Source: Peptococcaceae bacterium
GTDB lineage: Bacteria; Bacillota; Peptococcia; Peptococcales; Peptococcaceae
Assembly: GCA_900759105.1 (NCBI GenBank)
Contig: CAAETY010000087.1
Coordinates: 1-53,104 of the forward strand
DNA length: 53,104 bases
Direction of reading: 5' to 3'
In this document: positions 8,478-16,833 of the stretch, in pieces
Layout of the letters: every line of letters begins with the position of its first letter
How positions within the stretch are numbered: position 1 is the stretch's first letter
Notes under the pieces: generated by a model
The model's database searches: none
What the model was told of the DNA's origin: nothing
What the model saw: the letters and a program-made list of their open reading frames with translations, nothing else
Position numbers and translations under genes: made by a program

Positions 8478-9596
8478 ATGAGCGAAGAGATTAATCGTGG
8501 ACAGATTATAGTTCGCACCAGTCTTATTGGCATAGCGGCCAATGTGGTGCTGGTGATTTTCAAGGCATTGGTAGGGCTGGCGGCCAATTCCATTGCTATT
8601 ATTTTAGATGCAGTCAATAACCTCACTGACGTTCTTTCCAGCGTGATTACCATTGTTGGTACACGCCTTGCAAATCGAGAGCCGGACAAGGATCACCCGA
8701 TTGGACACGGTCGCTGGGAATATATTACAACGATGGTGGTTGCCGTTATTATTTTATACGCCGGTGTTGCGGCATTGGTGGAGTCTGTAAAAAAGATTAT
8801 TCATCCGGTAGCGGTTAACTATTCAACAGTGACCCTTGTGGTGCTCATCGCTGCAATAGCTGTAAAGCTGGTATTGGGTGTGTATGTGTCGAAGCAAGGC
8901 AAGCGTGTGCGTTCCGGTGCCCTTGAAGGCTCCGGCTTGGATGCGCTTTATGATGCAGTGATTTCTACCTCCGTATTGATAGCGGCACTTATTTACGTGC
9001 TGACCGGTTGGAGCATTGAAGCTTGGATTGGTGTGGCCATTGCGGGCTTTATTATCAAGGCCGGGATTGAAATGATTATGGGCGCCGTCAATGCGGTGCT
9101 TGGCGCACGTGTCAACAGTAACCTCTCAAAGGCAATAAAAAGAACCGTTACCGCAGAACCGGGGGTTATGGGTGCGTATGATTTATTCCTTAACGACTAC
9201 GGTCCCGAAAAATATTTTGGCTCTGTGCATGTAGAAGTGGATGAAAATATGACGGCTGCCGAGATTGACGTGATGACGCACCATATCAAAGAACGTGTGA
9301 TGAAGCGCCACGGTGTCACGATTACAACAGTTGGTATTTATGCTTACAACACCACCAACAAAGATGCGATTGCGAAACGTGAGGAAGTACGTGCTTTGGT
9401 GATGGCTCATGAAGGCGTTCTGCAGATGCACGGATTTTATGCCAACGAAGCGGATCAGGTGATGCACTTTGACGTTATTATCTCCTTTAGTGTCGAAGAC
9501 CGTGAAGCGTTGCATGCACATATTATTGAAGATGTCAAACGCCGTTATCCGGGCTGGGCGATTACCACCAATCTGGATGTGGATTTGAGTGACTAG
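8478..9596 (+). CDS. Cation diffusion facilitator efflux protein, probably manganese type
   Basis: Metal/proton antiporter of 372 residues that exports divalent cations. Membrane helices cover roughly residues 12-35, 38-60, 82-105, 115-135, 160-180 and 185-205, followed by a cytoplasmic ferredoxin-like domain; the C-terminal part (about 300-370) is longer than in a minimal CDF. The transport-site motif in helix 2 is N47-x3-D51 (DAVNNLTD) and helix 5 has D-x3-D (DALYD). This N-D/D-D combination is that of Mn-transporting members rather than the H-D/H-D zinc type. DHPIGHGRWEY is the conserved loop. GGGAGG precedes the ATG. The next gene starts 11 nt downstream. Confidence 0.92.
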   Translation: MSEEINRGQIIVRTSLIGIAANVVLVIFKALVGLAANSIAIILDAVNNLTDVLSSVITIVGTRLANREPDKDHPIGHGRWEYITTMVVAVIILYAGVAALVESVKKIIHPVAVNYSTVTLVVLIAAIAVKLVLGVYVSKQGKRVRSGALEGSGLDALYDAVISTSVLIAALIYVLTGWSIEAWIGVAIAGFIIKAGIEMIMGAVNAVLGARVNSNLSKAIKRTVTAEPGVMGAYDLFLNDYGPEKYFGSVHVEVDENMTAAEIDVMTHHIKERVMKRHGVTITTVGIYAYNTTNKDAIAKREEVRALVMAHEGVLQMHGFYANEADQVMHFDVIISFSVEDREALHAHIIEDVKRRYPGWAITTNLDVDLSD

Positions 9597-9606
9597 GGAG
9601 GCTCTT

Positions 9607-10287
9607 ATGGACGGGCAACATTGGAATGTGGACGGCTGGCAATGTCACCTATACGAAGCAGAAGGCACCAAGCCATTGGTGGTGATGCCGTATCTGCAAG
9701 GGGATGGGCAAGCCTTAAAGGCTGCCCGCGCTGCGCTTAAAGTGCCGGCGTTTCATTTATTGATATTGAATCACGCTGATTGGAATGATTGTTATTCGCC
9801 GTGGGTGATGCCGTCACCCTTTGAGCAAGGCGTGCTTTTCAAGGGGGCAGGTGCGGAAACCTTGGCGTCTTTAGTCGAAAGTGTCTTGCCGTCAGCAGAA
9901 GCACATTTGCAAGCAAATGTGAATGAACGCGCACTTGTGGGATATTCAATGGCGGGGCTGTTTGCCCTCTATGGCGTGATGGCAAGTGATGCCTTTACAA
10001 TGGGTGCATCGGTTTCAGGCTCACTGTGGGCGCCGGGGCTAGAAGATTTTCTCCGCGCGCAGCTTCCAAAGCATAGTCCCGGTCGGTTTTATTTTTCTCT
10101 CGGAAACAAAGAGCGCAAGACGCGAAATCCACTGCTGGTACCGCTTGCGACACAAACTACAGAAGCCGAGCGATTGCTTCGAGAGGCTGGCGTACAAACC
10201 ACCTACGAAATTAATCCGGGCAATCATTTTACCGAGCCCGATGAACGTGTCGCACGCGCTATTCGATGGCTTTTGATGCCAAGCTGA
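9607..10287 (+). CDS. Alpha/beta-hydrolase, Fes/esterase-D-like
   Basis: Predicted serine esterase of 226 residues with an alpha/beta-hydrolase fold. The nucleophile elbow is GYSMAG (about residue 116-121), the acid probably lies near NPLLVPLA and the catalytic His is in PGNHFTEPDERV. It resembles the putative esterase family that includes siderophore esterases (Fes, IroE), although no siderophore genes are near. The ATG at 9607 with TAGGGAGG 5 nt upstream is chosen; the frame is open to 9589, which would overlap the CDF gene. It is the second gene of the CDF operon, but a shared role in metal homeostasis is only suggested by context. No signal peptide: cytoplasmic. Confidence 0.85.
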   Translation: MDGQHWNVDGWQCHLYEAEGTKPLVVMPYLQGDGQALKAARAALKVPAFHLLILNHADWNDCYSPWVMPSPFEQGVLFKGAGAETLASLVESVLPSAEAHLQANVNERALVGYSMAGLFALYGVMASDAFTMGASVSGSLWAPGLEDFLRAQLPKHSPGRFYFSLGNKERKTRNPLLVPLATQTTEAERLLREAGVQTTYEINPGNHFTEPDERVARAIRWLLMPS

Positions 10288-10295
10288 TTGCATGC

Positions 10296-10326
10296 AAAAA
10301 GGCAGCCTTTGTGGGGCTGCCTTTTT
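10296..10326. terminator. Bidirectional intrinsic terminator
   Basis: Stem AAAAAGGCAGCC/GGCTGCCTTTTT with T runs on both strands, between the convergent esterase and 4-hydroxybutyrate dehydrogenase genes. Confidence 0.9.
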
Positions 10327-10331
10327 CGATT

Positions 10332-11444
10332 TTAGTAGAGCTCTTTGTAAATTTTGTAAATTCGATCCCGGTCAAATGGAACGAAGTTATTAACGAGCAA
10401 GCGTTGTTGCTTTTCAAATACAGAATCGGCAAATTCGGCAATTTGTGCTTCGCTCATGCCATATTCATGGAGTGGCTTCTTTTGAACGAGGTGGTTCAAA
10501 AGGTCTTCAATTTTGTCATAAACCTCGGTGACATCGCATTCGAGAATCGCGGCAATGCGTTGGTTAAGCACAGCAATTTCGCCATCCTGCTTGATTTCCA
10601 TGTAATTGCGCATAACACCGGTAAACATGGCATAGTTGGATTCACCGTGTGGCACGTGGAAGGTACCGCCGAGTGGGTAGCTGAGTGCGTGAACAGCTGC
10701 ACAACCGGCATTAGAGAAGGCAACCCCGGCATAAGTGGATGCAAAGAGGAAGTCTTCCAGAATTGGCTTGCGTGCTTCAGGCCCTTCGGCAACCACCTTC
10801 TTGAAGCCCTTCAAGATAAGGTCGATGGCTTCGTAGCTAAGAAGCTTGGAAATTGGGGTCGCTTTTGGAGAAAGCGCACTTTCTACAGCGTGAATCAAAG
10901 CGTCGATGGCGCTGGTTGCAAATGGCTCCATTGGCAAGCTTTGCAAAAGCTCCGGAATAAGCACGGCATGGTCAGGGAACATCCCCGGGTTGCCATAGCC
11001 TGCTTTGGTGCCGCGGCTAACAAGCGCCAAAGCAGCAACACTGGTCACTTCGCTGCCGGTCCCACAGGTGGTAGGAACGAGAATCAAATCGCGGACCTTC
11101 TTTGGAGAACGGGTGCCGTCAAAGAGATCCAATACAGGACATGGTTGGTCAAAAACAAAGAACTTTGCCACGTCAAGGGCTGAGCCGCCACCGACAGAGA
11201 TGATGCGCTTGTAGTCTTTGGTGATGTCTTTGTTAATGGCTTCAATGAGTTCATCGGTAGGTTCACCTTGACCATAATCCTTTGGATGGATGACATCGCA
11301 TTGGAGGTTGAGGTCTTTGAAGTAATCGTCATAGAAATGACGGTTGGTAAACAAAAGGTCACCTTCACCGATGGCAAACGCGTTAACAAATTCTTTAACA
11401 CTGTCTAACTGGTGAAGGGTTGGTTTCATTAAAAATTGGCTCAT
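10332..11444 (-). CDS. 4hbD: 4-hydroxybutyrate dehydrogenase (iron-type alcohol dehydrogenase)
   Basis: NAD-dependent, metal-containing group III alcohol dehydrogenase of 370 residues that interconverts succinate semialdehyde and 4-hydroxybutyrate, a step in succinate- or GABA-to-butyrate fermentation. The NAD-binding motif is VGGGSALDVAK, followed by LVPTTCGTGSEVT; metal ligands are in the ALIHAVES and VPHGESNYA His regions. Length and whole-sequence layout (KPLHEYGM, QQRLLVNNF) match the Clostridium kluyveri enzyme as I remember it. ATG 11444 has GGAGG 7 nt upstream; an upstream extension to 11507 is unlikely. It stands alone with its own promoter; partner CoA-transferase or dehydratase genes are not in the window. 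A generic Fe-alcohol dehydrogenase is the alternative. Confidence 0.86.
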   Translation of the reverse strand: MSQFLMKPTLHQLDSVKEFVNAFAIGEGDLLFTNRHFYDDYFKDLNLQCDVIHPKDYGQGEPTDELIEAINKDITKDYKRIISVGGGSALDVAKFFVFDQPCPVLDLFDGTRSPKKVRDLILVPTTCGTGSEVTSVAALALVSRGTKAGYGNPGMFPDHAVLIPELLQSLPMEPFATSAIDALIHAVESALSPKATPISKLLSYEAIDLILKGFKKVVAEGPEARKPILEDFLFASTYAGVAFSNAGCAAVHALSYPLGGTFHVPHGESNYAMFTGVMRNYMEIKQDGEIAVLNQRIAAILECDVTEVYDKIEDLLNHLVQKKPLHEYGMSEAQIAEFADSVFEKQQRLLVNNFVPFDRDRIYKIYKELY

Positions 11445-11478
11445 GGGAGCGCCTCCTTCGTTGGCATTTGTTAGTTCA

Positions 11479-11507
11479 AGTATAAATCTTTTACAGAGGG
11501 TGGGCAA
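11479..11507 (-). promoter_or_regulatory. Promoter of the 4-hydroxybutyrate dehydrogenase gene
   Basis: Read on the minus strand: TTGCCC (11507-11502), 17-nt spacer, TATACT (11484-11479). Confidence 0.6.
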
Positions 11508-11585
11508 GATGTTACCGAATTCTTGTGCATAGGCTTGATTCTGTCAAAAAACTTGGCTATCATACGGTTATTACAGGGAGGTGGC

Positions 11586-12518
11586 ATGATGTATTACTTT
11601 ATTGTGAATGAATCCAGTGGCCGTGGTGCTGCACGCAAAGCATGGCTTGAAATGAAACGGGAAATGTCGGCGGCAGGCGTGCCGTTTGCGGCGTGGACAA
11701 CCCGTTGTGCAGGAGATGCCACCGCCTTGGCGCGCGCTGCGAGTGTACTTCCGGAAAAGGAAGTGAAGTTGATTGTTGTTGGCGGCGATGGAACCATCAA
11801 CGAAGTAATAAACGGTATTACGGATTTTGAGCGCGTAGCACTGGGAATTGTGCCAATGGGTTCGGGCAATGATTTTGTCCGTGGTGTGGGCTTGGCGCGT
11901 TCGCCACGTGAGGCAATGAAGATTATTTATCATGCCAAGACATGCCGCTTGATCGATGTGGGAGAAGTGCGTGTGGACGGGCATGCGCCACGGCGCTTTG
12001 GCATTAGTGCCGGTGTCGGACTGGATGCACGTGTTTGCTACGAAGTAGAAGGCTCCAGACATAAAACTTGGCTCAATCGGTTCGGTTTGGGCAATCTTTC
12101 TTACGGCTTGCAAACCCTTTCTGTTGTGGCAAATATGAAGCGGGCTTCGGGGGATGTACGTTTTGTTACGCCATCGGGCATTGAATCATGCCGTGTGGAA
12201 GAGCTGCTGTTTTTATCGGCGATGAATTGTCCGCGTGAAGGCGGTGGGGTGCCGATTGCACCAACAGCACAGGTCAATGACGGTCTGTTTACCGCCTGCA
12301 TGGTGGATGGGCTTTCTCGACATGAGGCATTTATGTGCTTACCGCTTGTGGCGGTGGGCAAGCACACCCGTGTACCCGGTGTAACATATCTTAATGCTTC
12401 ACATATTGAGATGTCCTTGGATACACCACTTATTGTCCATGCAGACGGTGAGGTGCTGGGGTGTGGGCATGACATTGTATTTGATATAAAACCAAAGGCA
12501 TTGCGCCTCTTGGCATAA
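11586..12518 (+). CDS. Diacylglycerol/lipid kinase family protein (YegS/DgkB-like)
   Basis: Soluble lipid kinase of 310 residues. The N-terminal catalytic domain has VVGGDGTINEVINGI (nucleotide-binding GGDGT) and GIVPMGSGNDFVRG; the C-terminal beta-sandwich domain contains FGISAGVGLDARV and ends with the family motif LIVHADGEV. The family phosphorylates diacylglycerol, sphingoid bases or undecaprenol; DgkB-type recycling of diacylglycerol from lipoteichoic acid synthesis is likely in this lineage. ATG 11586 (or 11589) follows GGGAGG; the frame runs open to 11523 but lacks a ribosome binding site there. Possible promoter TTGATT-17-TATCAT at 11535-11563. Single gene with its own terminator. Confidence 0.9.
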   Translation: MMYYFIVNESSGRGAARKAWLEMKREMSAAGVPFAAWTTRCAGDATALARAASVLPEKEVKLIVVGGDGTINEVINGITDFERVALGIVPMGSGNDFVRGVGLARSPREAMKIIYHAKTCRLIDVGEVRVDGHAPRRFGISAGVGLDARVCYEVEGSRHKTWLNRFGLGNLSYGLQTLSVVANMKRASGDVRFVTPSGIESCRVEELLFLSAMNCPREGGGVPIAPTAQVNDGLFTACMVDGLSRHEAFMCLPLVAVGKHTRVPGVTYLNASHIEMSLDTPLIVHADGEVLGCGHDIVFDIKPKALRLLA

Positions 12519-12520
12519 AT

Positions 12521-12555
12521 AAAAACGACGCTCCGGGGAAAGGAGCGTCGTTTTT
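12521..12555 (+). terminator. Intrinsic terminator of the lipid kinase gene
   Basis: Stem AAAAACGACGCTCC/GGAGCGTCGTTTTT with a 7-nt loop, 2 nt after the stop codon. Confidence 0.93.
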
Positions 12556-12835
12556 ATTTGGGAGATGACGAATCAAATGGTCGTATACCATAAAGCGGAC
12601 CGCACGTTAGGGGAGCGTAAAGTATCGGTATGCATTGTCAAAAAAGAGCCGGCGTCATCCCAACCGGAGAAGTAATTCCGTAGAGGTGGGTCAACCTAGG
12701 AACAATGGTAGTGTACCCTAGCGGTGTAAAATGTAAAAGTGCAGGAGAGTTAAATCACTGTAAAGTGGTCAAAAAAGCTGTAACTTATTTCACAATCAAA
12801 TGCTGAAAAGGGCGTGGTTGATAGGAAAACGGCAA
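12556..12835 (+). other. Long intergenic stretch without a gene, carrying repeated motifs
   Basis: No ORF with a ribosome binding site and no recognised RNA family. It contains GTTAGG, CGTAAAGT and GCATTGTCAAA in order (12606-12642), which recur in the same order at 16673-16716, and a shortened GTAAAGT...GTCAAAAAAG at 12760-12777. CTAGG/CCTAG near 12697-12721 could form a weak stem. Possible small RNA or decayed repeat; unproven. Confidence 0.4.
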
Positions 12836-12893
12836 TGTCTTGACACTAAAGTTGACATATAACTTGACATTGGTCAAGACCACAGTGTATGAT
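12836..12893 (+). promoter_or_regulatory. nad operon promoter with putative NiaR operators
   Basis: TGTC-TT-GACA (12836-12845) is an inverted repeat. TTGACA occurs at 12840, 12852 and 12864, exactly 12 nt apart. CTTGAC-ATTG-GTCAAG (12863-12878) is a 6-4-6 palindrome overlapping the -35. The promoter is TTGACA (12864-12869), 18-nt spacer, TATGAT (12888-12893). Because niaR lies in this operon, NAD(niacin)-dependent repression by NiaR at these sites is the likely regulation (inference). Confidence 0.75.
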
Positions 12894-12928
12894 GGAGAAA
12901 ATTTAGTCGAAAGAAAGTGGAGAGTGTA

Positions 12929-14200
12929 ATGACAAAGCAGTATGATGTAGTGATTGTAGGGACAGGCGCCGCAGGCTTGTTTTGCGCATTGAGTTTTCCG
13001 ACTGACCGTAACATTTGTGTGATTACCAAGGAAAATGCGGATGAGTCCAATTCGTTTTTGGCACAGGGCGGTATTTGCGTGCTCAGAGGTGAAGAAGACT
13101 ACGCAGAGTATTTTGAAGATACGATGCGTGCCGGTCACTACGAAAACAGCGAAGATGCCGTTGAAATCATGATTCGTTCTTCCAATCAGATTGTGCGCTC
13201 TTTGATTCAATTGGGGGTAGACTTTGACTGTGACGCAGACGGGGCATTGAACTTCACAAAAGAAGGTGCACATTCTCAACCGCGTATTTTATTTCATCAA
13301 GATATTACCGGCAAGGAAATCACCTCAACCCTCTTAAAGCGTGCGCAAGAACGCGACAATATCACCATTATGGAACACACCATGATGATCGATATCTTAG
13401 AAAACGATGGCGTGTGCGGCGGAATTGTCGTTGTTGAACAAGGTGGAGAACCATACCCAATCATCGCAGACAATGTTGTGCTTGCATGTGGTGGAATCGG
13501 CGGTCTTTTTGAAAACTCCACCAACTTCCCACACATCACCGGCGACGCTTTGGCGATTGCCTTGGAACACGGTGTGGAAGTAGCACATTTGGATTATGTA
13601 CAAATCCATCCAACCACGTTGTACTCTAAAAAACCGGGGCGTCGTTTCCTCATCTCTGAATCCGTGCGCGGTGAAGGGGCGATTCTTCTTGATAAAAACG
13701 GTGAACGCTTTACAGAAGAATTGCAGCCACGCGATTTGCTCAGCAAGGCGATTCGCAAGCAAATGGAAATTGATGGCACCGATTATGTACTCGAAGATTT
13801 GCGCCCAATTGGCAAGGAAGAAATCCTCGAGCATTTCCCTAATATTTACGAACATTGCTTAGAAGAAGGCTACAATGTGCTTGAAGAACCGATTCCGGTC
13901 GTTCCGGCACAACACTATCATATGGGTGGCATTGCCGTTAATATGGCAAGCCAAACCAATTTGGAAGGGCTCTATGCCGTTGGTGAAGCCAGCTGCAACG
14001 GGGTTCACGGAAGAAACCGATTAGCGAGCAACTCCTTACTGGAATCATTGGTATTCGCACAACGTGCTGCCGATGACATCCTCTTTGGAAGCCGTCATTC
14101 AGGCTGCACTGATTGCATTACCGATATGAAAGCCTACAGTGACCTTGATGCGATGGTAAAACGTTATCGCTCTGTGGTGCTTGAAGCGCTCGAAAACTAA
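12929..14200 (+). CDS. nadB: L-aspartate oxidase
   Basis: Flavoenzyme that oxidises L-aspartate to iminoaspartate, the first step of de novo NAD synthesis; in anaerobes fumarate can be the acceptor. FAD-binding motif VGTGAAGLFCALS (residues 10-22), then LAQGGICV, GGIGGLFENSTNFPHITGDA, the active-site region HPTTL and SESVRGEGA, and the FAD-contact stretch GEASCNGVHGRNRLASNSLLE. At 423 residues it lacks most of the C-terminal helical domain of the E. coli enzyme (about 540), as is common in Bacillota. ATG 12929 follows a GGAG site. First gene of nadB-nadC-niaR-nadA; the unstable iminoaspartate goes to NadA, encoded at the operon end. Confidence 0.95.
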   Translation: MTKQYDVVIVGTGAAGLFCALSFPTDRNICVITKENADESNSFLAQGGICVLRGEEDYAEYFEDTMRAGHYENSEDAVEIMIRSSNQIVRSLIQLGVDFDCDADGALNFTKEGAHSQPRILFHQDITGKEITSTLLKRAQERDNITIMEHTMMIDILENDGVCGGIVVVEQGGEPYPIIADNVVLACGGIGGLFENSTNFPHITGDALAIALEHGVEVAHLDYVQIHPTTLYSKKPGRRFLISESVRGEGAILLDKNGERFTEELQPRDLLSKAIRKQMEIDGTDYVLEDLRPIGKEEILEHFPNIYEHCLEEGYNVLEEPIPVVPAQHYHMGGIAVNMASQTNLEGLYAVGEASCNGVHGRNRLASNSLLESLVFAQRAADDILFGSRHSGCTDCITDMKAYSDLDAMVKRYRSVVLEALEN

Positions 14201-14243
14201 AAAAGTGTGGACTTTTCTATAAAAGAAAGGATAGGGAATAACT

Positions 14244-15095
14244 GTGAACGAAATCACAATGAAGTTAAATGTCGATAAATTGATTATGATGGCGTTGCAA
14301 GAAGACATTACCAGCGAAGACGTGTCTGCCAATGCTGTGATGCCACAACCACAGCAAGGTATGGTAGATTTGATTTGCAAACAGGATGGGATTATTTGTG
14401 GCTTGCCGATTTTTGAACGCGTGTTCAAGCTTTTGGACCCACAAACGCACGTGGAATTTTTTGTAAAAGACGGCGATGCGGTAAAGAAGGGTCAAAAGAT
14501 GGCAGTGCTTACCGGGGACATGCGTGTGCTTCTTAGCGGCGAACGTGTGGCACTTAACTATTTGCAACGCATGAGTGGGATTGCAAGCTATACCCATGAA
14601 GTGGCAGCACTCTTGGAAGGCAGCAATACGACCTTGTTGGATACCAGAAAAACCACTCCAAACTGCCGTATTTTTGAAAAATATGCAGTGCGTGTAGGTG
14701 GCGGCACCAACCATCGTTACAATTTGTCCGACGGTGTCATGCTTAAGGATAACCATATTGGCGCTGTAGGGAGCATTACCAAGGCTGTTGAAATGGCCAA
14801 GGCATATGCACCGTTCGTGCGTAAAATTGAAGTAGAAACCGAAACCATTGAGCAGGTACGCGAAGCGGTGGAAGCCGGCGCGGATATCATTATGCTCGAC
14901 AATATGAGCCATGAACAAATGGCAGAAGCAGTAAAGCTCATCGATGGCCGCGCTGAAACAGAATGCTCCGGCAATGTGACTAAGGAAAATATTGCCAAAG
15001 TCACCGAAATCGGTGTAGATTATGTATCCAGTGGCGCCCTTACGCATTCTGCGCCAATTATGGATATTTCCATGAAAAATATGCATGCAATCTAA
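14244..15095 (+). CDS. nadC: Nicotinate-nucleotide pyrophosphorylase (quinolinate phosphoribosyltransferase)
   Basis: Decarboxylating phosphoribosyltransferase of 283 residues converting quinolinate and PRPP to nicotinate mononucleotide. Visible motifs: SGERVALNYLQRMSGIA, the quinolinate/PRPP-binding LDTRKTTPNCR, VGGGTNHRYNLSDGVMLKDNH and the barrel-end motifs VEVETETIEQ, DIIMLDNMS and ECSGNV, with VDYVSSGALTHS at the end. I keep the GTG at 14244, 12 nt after AAAGGAT; the ATG at 14259 would remove five residues and cannot be excluded. Located 43 nt after nadB and 21 nt before niaR in one operon. Confidence 0.95.
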   Translation: MNEITMKLNVDKLIMMALQEDITSEDVSANAVMPQPQQGMVDLICKQDGIICGLPIFERVFKLLDPQTHVEFFVKDGDAVKKGQKMAVLTGDMRVLLSGERVALNYLQRMSGIASYTHEVAALLEGSNTTLLDTRKTTPNCRIFEKYAVRVGGGTNHRYNLSDGVMLKDNHIGAVGSITKAVEMAKAYAPFVRKIEVETETIEQVREAVEAGADIIMLDNMSHEQMAEAVKLIDGRAETECSGNVTKENIAKVTEIGVDYVSSGALTHSAPIMDISMKNMHAI

Positions 15096-15116
15096 GACGA
15101 TGGAAAGGAGCGCAAG

Positions 15117-15650
15117 GTGAATAATATAGAACGAAGAAAAGAAATTCTGGACATCCTGCGTAAGTCCGCTTCACCGGTACCGGCAAAACAGCTTGCTGCA
15201 CGTTTCGATGTGAGTCGTCAAGTGATTGTGCAAGATTTGGCAGTGATTCGTGCCTCGACGTCGGGGATTTTGTCGACCAACCGCGGGTATTTGATGGAAA
15301 ATGACGTGATTTATACACGTGAATTTAAGGTGCGACACGATGAACCCGAAATTGAAAGAGAGCTTAATCTCATTGTGGATTGTGGCGGCTGCGTGAAAAA
15401 TATCAGCATTAGCCACCGTGCCTATGGGCGTGTGCGTGCGGAAATGGACATTCGTTCCCGTCAGGATGTGCAAGAGTTTGTAGGACGTATGGTAAACAGC
15501 AAATCAAGCTTGCTTGCCAATGCCACCAGTGGCTATCATTACCACTTGGTAGAAGCGGACAGTGAAGCACGATTGGATTTGATTGAAGAAAAATTGCGCG
15601 AAGCAGGATTTTTGCAAGAGCTGCTTCCGTGGGAAGTTGCGGAACAATAG
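15117..15650 (+). CDS. niaR: Niacin-responsive transcriptional repressor NiaR
   Basis: 177-residue repressor with an N-terminal HTH_11 winged helix (RKEILDILRKSASPVPAKQL, then RFDVSRQVIVQDLAVIRA) and a C-terminal 3H domain, named for three conserved His, seen here in VRHDEPEIERE, SISHRAYGRV and GYHYHLVEA. Known NiaR (YrxA) proteins bind nicotinic acid and repress NAD synthesis and niacin uptake genes. The GTG start has AAGGAG 6 nt upstream. Encoded inside the nad operon between nadC and nadA, so it is probably autoregulated through the boxes at 12836-12878. A metal ion is bound by the 3H domain in known structures. Confidence 0.93.
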   Translation: MNNIERRKEILDILRKSASPVPAKQLAARFDVSRQVIVQDLAVIRASTSGILSTNRGYLMENDVIYTREFKVRHDEPEIERELNLIVDCGGCVKNISISHRAYGRVRAEMDIRSRQDVQEFVGRMVNSKSSLLANATSGYHYHLVEADSEARLDLIEEKLREAGFLQELLPWEVAEQ

Positions 15651-15666
15651 AGAAGGAGGCAGTTTG

Positions 15667-16584
15667 ATGACTGTACAAGAAATTCAGGCGGAAATCCTGA
15701 AATTGAAAAAAGAAAAAGACGTATGTATCCTTGCCCATGCTTATCAAGGACAAGAAATTTTAGAAGTGGCAGACTATGTAGGGGATTCCTACGGTCTGAG
15801 CGTGCAAGCATCCAAGGACCCACGCAACAATGTTATTATGTGTGGTGTGCGTTTTATGGCTGAAACCTGCAAAGTCCTCAGCCCTGAAAAGCACGTATGG
15901 ATGCCAAATGCGCAAGCCGGTTGTCCGATGGCGGAACAGCTCAGCCTTGATGCGCTCAAGAGACTCAAAGCAGAACATCCGGATCACGCAGTGGTTGCAT
16001 ATATCAATACCACTTCTGAACTCAAAACCGAATGTGATGTATGTGTGACCTCTTCTTCTGCACTCAAGATTTGCCAAAGCTTGGATGCAGATAAAATTCT
16101 CTTTATCCCGGACCCTAACTTGGGGACTTTTGTGTCACACAAAATTCCTGAAAAGGAATTCGTGGTGTACAACGGCGGTTGCCCATGGCACTTTTCTGTA
16201 ACCGAAGAAGATTTGGCAAAGGAAAAGGCAGACCATCCGGACGCATTGGTGTTGGTGCACCCTGAATGTCGCCCACAGGTGAGTGAGCAAGCGGATTATG
16301 TAGGTTCTACCACCGGCATCATGGCATATGCGAAGGAATCCGATGCCAAAGAATTTATCATCGGTACTGAAAACAGCATTGTTGAACACTTGCAATTCGA
16401 TTGCCCGGATAAGAAATTTTATCCACTTTCCGTACGCCTTAGCTGTCCGGATATGAAGGTTACCACCCTCATGGACCTCTACCATACCTTAAAAGGCACC
16501 GGCGGTGAAGAAATGATTCTTCCGGACGATGTCATGGAAGGCGCCGGCCGTTGCATTCGAAAAATGATTGAGCTTGGGGGCTAA
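15667..16584 (+). CDS. nadA: Quinolinate synthase
   Basis: [4Fe-4S] enzyme of 305 residues that condenses iminoaspartate with dihydroxyacetone phosphate to quinolinate. N-terminal motif CILAHAYQGQEI, then VADYVGDSYGLS, and the three pseudo-symmetric domains with cluster-type Cys in VIMCGVRFMAETCK, in NGGCPWHF and in RLSCPDMKVTTL; HPECRPQV lies between the last two. ATG 15667 has AGAAGGAGG 7 nt upstream; the longer frame from 15583 overlaps niaR and is not family-like. Last gene of the NAD operon, 16 nt after niaR. Its oxygen-sensitive cluster fits an anaerobe. Confidence 0.95.
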   Translation: MTVQEIQAEILKLKKEKDVCILAHAYQGQEILEVADYVGDSYGLSVQASKDPRNNVIMCGVRFMAETCKVLSPEKHVWMPNAQAGCPMAEQLSLDALKRLKAEHPDHAVVAYINTTSELKTECDVCVTSSSALKICQSLDADKILFIPDPNLGTFVSHKIPEKEFVVYNGGCPWHFSVTEEDLAKEKADHPDALVLVHPECRPQVSEQADYVGSTTGIMAYAKESDAKEFIIGTENSIVEHLQFDCPDKKFYPLSVRLSCPDMKVTTLMDLYHTLKGTGGEEMILPDDVMEGAGRCIRKMIELGG

Positions 16585-16608
16585 TGAGCCACTCGCCAAA
16601 ATAATCAT

Positions 16609-16640
16609 AAAAGCCCGTATCGCTGCGATACGGGCTTTTT
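16609..16640 (+). terminator. Intrinsic terminator of the nad operon
   Basis: Stem AAGCCCGTATCG/CGATACGGGCTT with loop CTG and trailing T run, 25 nt after the nadA stop. Confidence 0.93.
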
Positions 16641-16708
16641 GTGTGCGAAAGAGAAGATGACCGAGAACAATTGTTAGGTGTCGTAAAGTGATGACCGCTG
16701 CTTGGGCA

Positions 16709-16738
16709 TTGTCAAAGTCATAATGAATTCTGTATAAT
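16709..16738 (+). promoter_or_regulatory. Promoter of the aldehyde dehydrogenase gene
   Basis: TTGTCA (16709-16714), 18-nt spacer, TATAAT (16733-16738). The leader downstream can form an AACTC..GCAA/TTGC..GAGGTT stem (about 16745-16787). The -35 lies inside the GCATTGTCAAA motif shared with the region upstream of nadB. Confidence 0.7.
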
Positions 16739-16833
16739 AGTAAAAACTCCGCAATGTGCCAAGCGAAAAGAGTGTTGCAGCGAGGTTAATGATTGGACAA
16801 ATTCTTGTGTGAAAAATGAGAAGGAGTATCACC

